Shown: positions 34,292-42,294 of the stretch, piece after piece | Layout of the letters: the number at the start of each line of letters is the position of its first letter | Position numbering within the stretch: the first letter of the stretch is position 1 | From: Dyella caseinilytica | GTDB lineage: Bacteria; Pseudomonadota; Gammaproteobacteria; Xanthomonadales; Rhodanobacteraceae | Direction of reading: 5' to 3' | Assembly: GCF_016865235.1 (NCBI RefSeq) | Contig: NZ_CP064030.1 | Span: 868,001-932,000 of the forward strand | DNA length: 64,000 nt | Notes under the pieces: model-generated | What the model saw: only the letters and a program-made list of their open reading frames with translations | The model's database searches: none | What the model was told of the DNA's origin: nothing | Program-made: the position numbers and the translations under genes

Positions 34292-35758
34292 ATGACGCAC
34301 GTGTCTGAAACACAAGCCTCCCACGTTTCCATGCATCCCGATCGCCGCTGGCTGGCCTTGATCGTGCTGTGCATGGGCGTGCTGATGATCGTGCTCGATA
34401 CCACCATCGTTAACGTGGCGCTGCCCTCGATCAAGACCGATCTGAAATTCGGCGACACCGCGCTGGCGTGGGTGGTCAATGCCTACATGCTTACCTATGG
34501 CGGTTTTCTGTTGCTGGGCGGAAGGCTGGGCGATCTGTACGGACATCGCCGCCTGTTCCTGATCGGCATTGGTGTCTTTACGTTCGCATCCCTGGCTTGT
34601 GGCCTGTCGACCACGCAGGCTGCGCTGGTGGTGGCGCGTAGCGTGCAGGGCTTGGGCGGCGCCGTGGTTACGGCGGTGGCGCTTTCGCTGATCATGGATC
34701 TGTTCACGGACCCGGCCGAACGCGCCAAGGCGATGGGTGTCTACGGATTCGTTTGTGCAGGCGGCGGCAGCATTGGTGCGATGCTGGGCGGTGTGCTGAC
34801 CAGTAGTCTCAGCTGGCACTGGGTGTTTCTCGTGAACCTGCCGATCGGCTTTGCCGTGGTGCTGGCTTCGCTGCGCTTGTTGCCGGCGGCGCCGGGTACG
34901 GCGACTTCGCGGCATCTGGATGTATGGGGCGCGGTCACGGTAACCGCTGCACTGATGCTGGCGGTGTACGCCATCGTCAACGGCAACCAGATCGGTTGGC
35001 TGTCTTCAGGCACGCTTGGTCAGCTTGCCGTGGCTGCGGTGTTGCTGGCGCTGTTTCTGTGGACCGAGGCACGCGTGCAAGTGCCGTTGATGCCGCTGCG
35101 TCTGTTCCGGCTGCGCAATCTGGTGGTATCGAATATCGTCGGTGTGCTGTGGGCGGCGGCGATGTTCGCGTGGTTTTTCCTGTCGGCCTTGTACATGCAA
35201 CTCGTGCTTGGTTATGGGCCGATGGAAGTGGGCTTGGCATTCCTGCCGGCCAACCTGATCATGGCGATGTTTTCGCTGGGTATTTCAGCCAAGCTGGTGA
35301 TGCGTTTCGGCATTCGCCGGCCACTGGCGGTGGGACTGGCGTTTGCAGCATGCGGACTGCTGCTGTTTTCGCGGGCTTCGGAACACGGTCATTTCCTCAC
35401 CGATATTCTGCCCGGCATGCTGATGCTTGGTGTCGGTGCCGGTGTTGCCTTCAATCCCGTGCTGCTGGCAGCGATGAGCGATGTCGGTCCGTCGGAATCG
35501 GGGCTCGCTTCCGGTGTGGTGAATACGGCTTTCATGATGGGTGGCTCGCTGGGTCTGGCGGTGCTTGCGAGTCTTGCTTCCTGGCGCACGCAAGTGCTGG
35601 CAGCGGCTGGCGGCAGTCAGGCATTCGCGCTTACTGGCGGCTATCAATGGGCCTTTCTCGTCGGCGCTTGTTTTGCGGCGCTGGGCGCGCTGCTTGGCGC
35701 GTTGCTATTGCGTACACGTCATGCGCCGGCCGGCGAACAGCCGGCAATTGCGCATTGA
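34292..35758 (+). CDS. MFS drug:H+ antiporter, DHA2 (14-span) family
   Basis: Predicted 488-residue inner-membrane exporter with about 14 hydrophobic segments, related to EmrB/QacA. Family motifs are present: LDTTIVNVALPSI in span 1 (motif D1), GRLGDLYGHRRLF (motif A), and a G-rich AGGGSIGAMLGGVLT (motif C, antiporter signature) followed by WHWVFLVNLPIG. It lacks an adjacent EmrA-like adaptor, so it may export into the periplasm rather than across both membranes. CTGGAG lies 7 bases before the ATG. A DUF899 gene begins 37 bases after its stop on the same strand, so the two are probably co-transcribed. Substrate unknown; toxic hydrophobic compounds are typical for the family. Confidence 0.9.
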   Translation: MTHVSETQASHVSMHPDRRWLALIVLCMGVLMIVLDTTIVNVALPSIKTDLKFGDTALAWVVNAYMLTYGGFLLLGGRLGDLYGHRRLFLIGIGVFTFASLACGLSTTQAALVVARSVQGLGGAVVTAVALSLIMDLFTDPAERAKAMGVYGFVCAGGGSIGAMLGGVLTSSLSWHWVFLVNLPIGFAVVLASLRLLPAAPGTATSRHLDVWGAVTVTAALMLAVYAIVNGNQIGWLSSGTLGQLAVAAVLLALFLWTEARVQVPLMPLRLFRLRNLVVSNIVGVLWAAAMFAWFFLSALYMQLVLGYGPMEVGLAFLPANLIMAMFSLGISAKLVMRFGIRRPLAVGLAFAACGLLLFSRASEHGHFLTDILPGMLMLGVGAGVAFNPVLLAAMSDVGPSESGLASGVVNTAFMMGGSLGLAVLASLASWRTQVLAAAGGSQAFALTGGYQWAFLVGACFAALGALLGALLLRTRHAPAGEQPAIAH

Positions 35759-35795
35759 CTGGCAGTTTCGGTATCTGAGTGTCATCGGAGGCACC

Positions 35796-36566
35796 ATGAA
35801 ACACGAAGTGACATCGCGCGAAGCATGGCTGGAAGCGCGTCGTGCTTTACTGGCCAAGGAGCGGGCGCATATGAAGCAGGGTGACCAGCTCAATGCGGAG
35901 CTGCGAGCGTTGCCGTGGGTGAAGTTGGAGAAGTCTTATACCTTCGATGGACCTTCTGGCACGCTGACCCTTTCAGACTTGTTTGCCGGCCGCAGCCAGT
36001 TGTTCGTGAAGCATCACATGCTGGGCCCCGGACAGCAGCATCATTGCGTGGGTTGCGCGTTGGAGGTCGATCACCTCCAGGGCATTCTGGTTCATCTGCA
36101 GAACCATGATCTCTCGTATGTGGCGATTGCGCGTGCGCCGATCGAGGAGATCGAAGCCTTGCGGCAACGCATGGGGTGGCAGTTCCCCTTCGTATCGTCG
36201 TATCGCAGTGACTTCAATTACGACTTCCATGTGTCGTTCACGCCAGAAGCGGTGAAAGAAAAGAAGGCGTTCTATAACTTCCGCGAAAGCGATCCTGGCG
36301 TTGAGGATCTTTCCGGCGATAGCGTGTTCTACAAGGATGAGGATGGCGACATTTTTCACACGTACTCGGCCTTTGCGCGGGGCTGCGAACGTTTTCTCGG
36401 CATCTACGACTTCCTTGACGTCAGCCCTAAAGGACGCAATGAGCATGGCCCGTATCACGGCCTTACCGATTGGGCGAGGCCACATGATATGTACGGCAAG
36501 GGCGGAACGATCGAGCCAATCGGGCGTTATCACGCTCAGACATGCACCTGCTCAATGCATCGATAA
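35796..36566 (+). CDS. DUF899 family protein (thioredoxin-like fold)
   Basis: Predicted 256-residue cytoplasmic protein of the DUF899 family, which has a thioredoxin-like fold and no assigned reaction. Family-typical stretches are EAWLEARRALLAKE at the start, a HCVGCALEVDHLQGILVHL segment in the thioredoxin-like region, FPFVSSYRSDFNYDFHVSFTPE, VFYKDEDGDIFHTYSAFARGCE and GLTDWARPHDMYG. The C-terminus has a CTCSMHR tail. The ATG follows GGAGG by 4 bases; the frame upstream overlaps the MFS gene and is not coding. It is likely in an operon with the MFS exporter. I cannot say what it does. Confidence 0.88.
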   Translation: MKHEVTSREAWLEARRALLAKERAHMKQGDQLNAELRALPWVKLEKSYTFDGPSGTLTLSDLFAGRSQLFVKHHMLGPGQQHHCVGCALEVDHLQGILVHLQNHDLSYVAIARAPIEEIEALRQRMGWQFPFVSSYRSDFNYDFHVSFTPEAVKEKKAFYNFRESDPGVEDLSGDSVFYKDEDGDIFHTYSAFARGCERFLGIYDFLDVSPKGRNEHGPYHGLTDWARPHDMYGKGGTIEPIGRYHAQTCTCSMHR

Positions 36567-36588
36567 CCACGTCAGCCGATAATATTGT

Positions 36589-39500
36589 TTATTTCTCGAT
36601 GCGGTAATTGAGGCTGGCGCGATTAAAATCCGTGGCATTCTGCGCCTCGAAATTCCAGCGCCTGCTGAGGCGATAGCGCAGGGTGATCACCTGTCCGGGT
36701 TCGAACAAACCCACGCCATAGCTGAGATAGAGTCGCGGCGACAGATACTTGCCCACGGTGAAAGCGGAGCCGCCATTTAGCGCGTCATTGCTTGATACGC
36801 CGATATCGTCGATACCAAGCTTGCTGCCGATACTTTTGGCCAGCAGATTGCCGGTCGCTGAGCCAAGCGCTTGCGCTGCGGCATTGACCATACTGCCTTC
36901 GCCGCCTTTCACTTGTGAAAGTGGTTTGCCGGTAACCAGGTAGGACAGCGCATCCGATTGATCCATCACCGGGTTGGAGAAGACTGTGAGTACGGGACGC
37001 TGTGCCGTGCCGGTGATCTGCAAACCCACCTGCTGTCCCTGATCGACCGTCGCAGTGGGTGTGAGGCTGCGCAGGGCGCGGATGTTGAGGCCCGGATTGT
37101 CGATAGGCGTGCTGGCGAACAGCAGCAGACCCTGCTGGATTTGCAGATTCTGTCCGTAGGCTTTGTATGTGCCATTCACCGCGACCTGGCCTTGGCCAGT
37201 GGTGCTGCGTCCCGGGCGCTCATCCACGGTAAGCACGCCGCTCAAGTGCCCATCGAGACCCATGCCGACCAGATGCGCGTGTTGTCCCAGATCCACCTTG
37301 ATCGAGGCGGTGATGGGTGTGGACCCGCTGTTGGCCGGTTGTTGCGGTTGATCGACGATCACGACATCGGGCGAAGCTTTGTTGGTACCGCTGCCGGGCA
37401 GCTTGTCGAGATTGACGTCGGCACTGTCCAGACGCACCGAGCCAGTCGCGTTGATGCCTTGCGCGTCACGCCGCACCAGCACATCCGGCGAAATGGTTAC
37501 CTTTGCCGCGGGAATGTCGACGGCGGTGAATGCGTTGCCTTTCAGCGTGATGCTGGTGGGTGTCTGTGTATCCAGTCCGGCCACGCCGTCGATGGTCAGA
37601 GCGCCTTTGCCCGATTGCACGCTGCCGCGGATGTTGAGCTGCCGGGTATCGGCCGCACTGACGATGAGTTTGCCGTCGGTGAGTTTGAGTCCCGCGTCCG
37701 GAACTTCCGCGGCAAAACTGTCGACGCCGGCCTGTCCCGTGATGGATGGTTCCGAAAGCGTCCCGCCCAGCTTGAAGTCACCGTCGAGGCGCCCTTTGAC
37801 ATTGACCAACGCGTCGGTGAACAGATTGATGAAGCCAAGATTATCCAGGTGCAGGCCGATTTGTCCGGCCAGCGTTTCCTGTGCTCCGGTGATGCCGATC
37901 TGTCCATCCAGTCGTCCGTTGCCATTGAGCGCGGCGCGCAGGGTGATCTGCTGATTGCCAGGCGACAGCGCCGCGTTCAGGGCCAAGCCGGTGTAGCTGA
38001 GCACCGGCTGTTCGGGATGCTCGTTGTAGGTGAAATGGCCTTGTGGCGAAGTGATGGATGCGTTGCCGGTAAGGCTGCCGGCAGCGTTGCGGCGGATCTT
38101 GCCGTTGCCTTCCAACGTGCCTTCCGCCCTGAACGGAAGATTGGTGCTGCCGATTGCATCGACCACCAGCGTCAGTGGTACGGCATGGAGCTGGTAGCTT
38201 GCATCGAGATTGCCAGCCTTGTCGTAGTTACCGCTGAGGCAGAGCAACGGATCGCCTGCAGTGAGGCACAGCTCGGACAGACTGGCGCTGCCGTTGTTCC
38301 AGCCAAGACGTGTCGCCTGCTGCAGACGCCAGCGCGGCAAGCCGGAAACATCCAGCGAGAGCGACGAAAGCGTGCCGTTCCAGTTTTCACCCTTTAATGC
38401 GCCGCTGAGTGCCAGCGCGGCAGAGAGCTGCTGGCCTTGCGCATCGAGGGCGAGCTGATGTTGTGCTGAGGTGCCTTGGCCGCGCAGGTTTATTTGCTTG
38501 AAGGCGAGGCCGCCCAATTCGGCGCCAGTGGCATCCAGTTCCAGTTTTCCGCCCGGATTGCTGATGTCAGGTACATCGGCCTGCAACTGCAATTGATTGA
38601 CGCGCTCGTCCTCCCAGGCCAACGATTGGCCTTGCAGCGTGCCATTGACGGCGAGCTTTGGCAGCTTGCCACGAATCCGGAATTGGCCGTCCAGCCGTCC
38701 GCCTGCTTGCGGTAACCAGTCGCTCAGCGATGCGATGGCGAGTGTCACATCCGCATCGTTGCTGTTGCCGGGGCGTGCAGCCATCTTGATCGTGCTGTTT
38801 GCCGAGGCGAGATCCAGCGTGCCGTCGACTACCTCATTCGGTGACAGGTGCAGATGGCCGTTGCCGCGCAGATGACGTTGCCGCAACTGGCCTTCCAGTT
38901 TGCGCAGGTCCAGCGTGACATCCGGTTGATCCTTGATCCATTTGCCTTGCGTACCAAAATCAGCGTCCAGCAGACCTTGCCAGCCCGCGAACAACTGGCC
39001 GGGATCGAACTTGCTGGCATTGGCTTGGAGCTGCCATGCCAGCTCAGGTTGCAGGGTCAGCGAGCCGGTGGCAGTGAAGTTGCCTTGCGGTTGGCGCAGG
39101 GTCAGTGCATGCAATTGGATCTGCTGCGACGTGCCGTCGATATTCAATGCCAGTGCCGCAAGCTTGTCGGGTGGTCCGATGCTTACGTCGCCTTCGGCGT
39201 GATAGTGCTCGGCGCTGCCGTTTGCGGCGAGATGGCCGTGGCTGCGCAGTTCCTGGCCGACCCATTCGGCAGGGAGCTGCAAATCTTTCCAGTCGATGGC
39301 GAGATCGGCGCTGACCGGATGCGCATCCAACTGCACGGTGCCTGATGCGTTGAGCTGGCCTTTCACTTGTGGCGAAGCCAGTTGCAAGGTTTGCAATGTG
39401 AGTGTGCTGAAGTTTTTGTCGAAACTGGCCTGCAGCGGTTGTAGCTGCAGACGATAGTCGTTGAGATCCACTTCACCCGTGATGCTGCCGCTGTACTGGT

Positions 39501-40392
39501 CACCGCTGCCTTGCAGGTTCGCTGCAAGGCTTGTCAGCGAGCTGCTGCCGAGCAATGGCTTGGGATCGAACGCTGGTACATCGAGTTTGGCCGTCCAGGC
39601 GTTGTTCTTGCGCTGATCCAGATTGAGCTGCAGTTGCCCAAGCATGGGCTCGGTCAGGGCGAGTTGCAGCTGCGCGTTGCGGCCGTCGCTTTGCGCATTC
39701 AGCGTGCCGGCGTATTGCGTTCCGTCGAGGTTCCACGACACCTCCGCATGGCCCTTGCCGCGATAACTCCGCCCGATGCCGAGCTGCCCGTCCATAGCAA
39801 TGTGACCATCGGGCGCGTGCAACGTCAGGCGCGTCACACGGAAGCCGCGATTGGTCCAGCTGCCGGCGAGGTCGAGTTGATCCGAGGCGAACAGCGGCTT
39901 GCCGCCCTGGGTGATGGTCACCGGGCCAACATGTACCTGATCCAGCACCAGCGCCAACGATGGCTTCAGCGAAAAGCTGCTGGATGAAGACGATTCTTCC
40001 TGGGACTTGGGTAGTGCGACATCGACGCGCTGTACACGCAGGTCGAGCACGTGCAGCCGCTTGTAGAACAGAGGCCAGGGAAGCCAGTTCAGATGCGCGC
40101 CGGTGACACGTACGTCGGTGCCTTCACCGTCGTCATAGCGTAGTGACCCGAAGTCGAGCGGCCCCATCAGGCGGCCTTGCGCATCTTGCACCTGCAGTGC
40201 ACCGTGCGTCAGGCGTTGTGCCTGACCAAGCGCGAAGCGCAAACCGCTTTCCGTGCCGAGCAACCAGGCCAGGCTGCCGACAAGTACGACGATAATCAGC
40301 AACACACCTAATCCCAGCGCGCGAAGCCAGCGGCGGCGAGGACGGGGTGGGCGAGGAGTGGGCTGTGTAGGAGTATTCACGATATGCCTCAC
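36589..40392 (-). CDS. tamB: TamB translocation and assembly module inner-membrane protein
   Basis: Predicted 1267-residue envelope protein. A basic N-terminus and one signal-anchor span (about residues 24-48) lead into a long periplasmic beta-rich region with many short repeats, as in AsmA-like lipid-transfer bridges, and a C-terminal DUF490/TamB domain (about 900-1267) ending NFEAQNATDFNRASLNYRIEK. TamB partners with TamA in the outer membrane to insert some barrel proteins and in phospholipid traffic between membranes. The start GTG overlaps the tamA stop by four bases (GTGA), so the pair is coupled; a second GTG four codons later has a better-spaced GAGG and may be the real start. The autotransporter and barrel proteins nearby are possible clients (inference). 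Confidence 0.93.
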   Translation of the reverse strand: MRHIVNTPTQPTPRPPRPRRRWLRALGLGVLLIIVVLVGSLAWLLGTESGLRFALGQAQRLTHGALQVQDAQGRLMGPLDFGSLRYDDGEGTDVRVTGAHLNWLPWPLFYKRLHVLDLRVQRVDVALPKSQEESSSSSSFSLKPSLALVLDQVHVGPVTITQGGKPLFASDQLDLAGSWTNRGFRVTRLTLHAPDGHIAMDGQLGIGRSYRGKGHAEVSWNLDGTQYAGTLNAQSDGRNAQLQLALTEPMLGQLQLNLDQRKNNAWTAKLDVPAFDPKPLLGSSSLTSLAANLQGSGDQYSGSITGEVDLNDYRLQLQPLQASFDKNFSTLTLQTLQLASPQVKGQLNASGTVQLDAHPVSADLAIDWKDLQLPAEWVGQELRSHGHLAANGSAEHYHAEGDVSIGPPDKLAALALNIDGTSQQIQLHALTLRQPQGNFTATGSLTLQPELAWQLQANASKFDPGQLFAGWQGLLDADFGTQGKWIKDQPDVTLDLRKLEGQLRQRHLRGNGHLHLSPNEVVDGTLDLASANSTIKMAARPGNSNDADVTLAIASLSDWLPQAGGRLDGQFRIRGKLPKLAVNGTLQGQSLAWEDERVNQLQLQADVPDISNPGGKLELDATGAELGGLAFKQINLRGQGTSAQHQLALDAQGQQLSAALALSGALKGENWNGTLSSLSLDVSGLPRWRLQQATRLGWNNGSASLSELCLTAGDPLLCLSGNYDKAGNLDASYQLHAVPLTLVVDAIGSTNLPFRAEGTLEGNGKIRRNAAGSLTGNASITSPQGHFTYNEHPEQPVLSYTGLALNAALSPGNQQITLRAALNGNGRLDGQIGITGAQETLAGQIGLHLDNLGFINLFTDALVNVKGRLDGDFKLGGTLSEPSITGQAGVDSFAAEVPDAGLKLTDGKLIVSAADTRQLNIRGSVQSGKGALTIDGVAGLDTQTPTSITLKGNAFTAVDIPAAKVTISPDVLVRRDAQGINATGSVRLDSADVNLDKLPGSGTNKASPDVVIVDQPQQPANSGSTPITASIKVDLGQHAHLVGMGLDGHLSGVLTVDERPGRSTTGQGQVAVNGTYKAYGQNLQIQQGLLLFASTPIDNPGLNIRALRSLTPTATVDQGQQVGLQITGTAQRPVLTVFSNPVMDQSDALSYLVTGKPLSQVKGGEGSMVNAAAQALGSATGNLLAKSIGSKLGIDDIGVSSNDALNGGSAFTVGKYLSPRLYLSYGVGLFEPGQVITLRYRLSRRWNFEAQNATDFNRASLNYRIEK

Positions 40393-42149
40393 AGATCCGG
40401 CCCGATGACCAGGTGCAGCTCCACCCCATGTCGTTGCGCATCGTTGATGGGCGTACCCACATCGACGCGAATCAGGCCCACCGGCGAACGCCAGCGTACA
40501 CCCACACCCGTACCAATCTTCGCCTGGACGTTGGTGCCATTGTAGGCATTGCCGGCGTCGACAAAGGTGGCGATGCCCCAGCGTGGCGTGAAGTAGTGTT
40601 CCAGCGTGGCGCTGGCGATAACCATGCTATCGCCGCCGATCACACGTCCGTAACTGTTCTGCGGACCCAGCGATTGGAACGAGTAACCGCGAATGGATTG
40701 ATCGCCGCCGGCGAAGAAACGTAGCTGCGGCGGAAGCGCGTCGAAGTCGTCAGTCCATACGTGACCGAGACTGCCGCGCAGAATCAGACGGTTGTTGCGC
40801 CAGAACGCTCGGATCCATCGCGCATCGACCGTGATCTCGCTGAAGCGCGCCGAAGACAGCAGGTCGCCCGCGGTGCTACGCGCATCGATGCTTACCGACC
40901 AACCGCGGCGCACGAAATCGAAATTGTCGGCCTGCTTGCGCACCAATGAGCCTTCGGCATACACCAGCGTGCTGCTGCCGTGTTCCACGCCGGGCGTACT
41001 CGCCGGTTCGTCAGGCGTCTTGCCGACGGTGAAGGTGCCGGTAAGCGCATGCACGCCGAAAGTGCGAACCCAGCCGCGCCAGATTTCGCTTTCGTTGGCG
41101 ACCAGTTCCAGCGTGCGCGATTGCGAGGTGATCGTATTTGCATCGCGGTAGGTGGCGCCGAAATTCAGGCTGCGCTCGTTGTCACCTGACAGAGGAATGG
41201 TGTACTGGCTGGTGACCGTTTTCAGTCGCTGCGCCAGCACAATGTCATTCTTCCACTTGTGGCCGTACCGGTTCACCCAGCGTCGTTCCATGCCGCCGCG
41301 CACGCCAACGCCGGTGTCGGTGCCGACAAACAGGCCGCTGGTATAGATGGTGCGCTTGGCGGGTGCGAGCTGCACATCGATATCGACAATGCCGTTCTTG
41401 GCCGTGTCGAGCTGCGGCATCACGTTGACCGCCGAAAAGTAATCGGCACCATTAAGTGCCTGCTGGAATTTCAGCAGTTGATCCTGATTGAAGTAATCGC
41501 CGGACTTGAACGGTACGTAGCGGTCAAGAAAGCCCGGGCGAAACTGCGATCCATCGAAGTGCACCTGCCCATAGCGGTAACGCGTGCCCACATCCCAGGC
41601 CAGGTGGATGGCCGCGCTATGTTCGCCACGATTCACCTCGACGCGGTGTACGGTAAGGCGGGCATCGAGGTAACCATTGGCGGTAAGCGTGCCATTCAAG
41701 CCGTCGCGCGCTTGTTCGTAGGCACCGTCGTCCAGCCGCTTCCCCTTCAGGCGTTCAATGGCGCGGCGGGCTGTCTTGATCGGCGCCAGACTGGTTGCCG
41801 TGCTATCGAGCTGGACATCGACCGACGTCACGATCACCGGCTGGCCCGGCGTGACATGCAGGGTGACACGCCAGCCCTTATCGGTCTTTTCCAGTTTGCC
41901 GCTGGTGTGCGCCTCGTAATAGCCATATGGCTGCAGTGCGGCGCCAACTTGCGCATCAGCGCGATCGTAAAGCCGCTGCACCTGGGCTTCGCTGATATCG
42001 CGCGAGGCGTATTGCGAGAGGTTGACGCCAGCGACCACGGCGGCTTTGAGTTCGTCGTCCACGCCATCCACGACAAGCTGCACCCCGGCATGACTCAGGG
42101 CGGGGATCAGCAACAGCGGGAGCAGGCATAGGCGACGTGTCCAGCGCAT
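40389..42149 (-). CDS. tamA: TamA outer-membrane Omp85-family assembly protein
   Basis: Predicted 586-residue outer-membrane partner of TamB. Signal peptide (MRWTRRLCLLPLLLIPALSHA), then three POTRA domains (about 22-270) and a 16-strand Omp85 barrel. The characteristic loop-6 motif is seen as GGDQSIRGYSFQSLGP, and the final strand ends VELHLVIGPDL. POTRA-like sequence includes AALQPYGYYEAHTSGKLEKTDKGWRVTLHVTPG and LNGTLTANGYLDARL. Length matches TamA rather than the longer five-POTRA BamA. It overlaps tamB, with which it forms the translocation and assembly module. GAGGATGG lies upstream of the ATG. Assignment is firm because of both sequence and the adjacent tamB. Confidence 0.94.
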   Translation of the reverse strand: MRWTRRLCLLPLLLIPALSHAGVQLVVDGVDDELKAAVVAGVNLSQYASRDISEAQVQRLYDRADAQVGAALQPYGYYEAHTSGKLEKTDKGWRVTLHVTPGQPVIVTSVDVQLDSTATSLAPIKTARRAIERLKGKRLDDGAYEQARDGLNGTLTANGYLDARLTVHRVEVNRGEHSAAIHLAWDVGTRYRYGQVHFDGSQFRPGFLDRYVPFKSGDYFNQDQLLKFQQALNGADYFSAVNVMPQLDTAKNGIVDIDVQLAPAKRTIYTSGLFVGTDTGVGVRGGMERRWVNRYGHKWKNDIVLAQRLKTVTSQYTIPLSGDNERSLNFGATYRDANTITSQSRTLELVANESEIWRGWVRTFGVHALTGTFTVGKTPDEPASTPGVEHGSSTLVYAEGSLVRKQADNFDFVRRGWSVSIDARSTAGDLLSSARFSEITVDARWIRAFWRNNRLILRGSLGHVWTDDFDALPPQLRFFAGGDQSIRGYSFQSLGPQNSYGRVIGGDSMVIASATLEHYFTPRWGIATFVDAGNAYNGTNVQAKIGTGVGVRWRSPVGLIRVDVGTPINDAQRHGVELHLVIGPDL

Positions 42150-42262
42150 GCGTTAGGGTTCCATCCTCTTCTTGGCATCGCAAGTCGCAGCTTAGCGAGT
42201 CGTGGATGGATGGCGCATTAAGCCTGTTCTTATTTTGAATGACGTGTTTTTCGCGTTTGCCT

Positions 42263-42283
42263 CCTCTCCCCTGTGGGGAGAGG
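42263..42283. repeat. Short CCTCTCCCC/GGGGAGAGG palindrome
   Basis: Perfect 9-bp arms CCTCTCCCC-TGT-GGGGAGAGG just after the ndvB-like stop. Looks like a fragment of the larger inverted-repeat family. No T-run follows on the minus strand. Confidence 0.7.
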
Positions 42284-42294
42284 GCTTAGCGCAA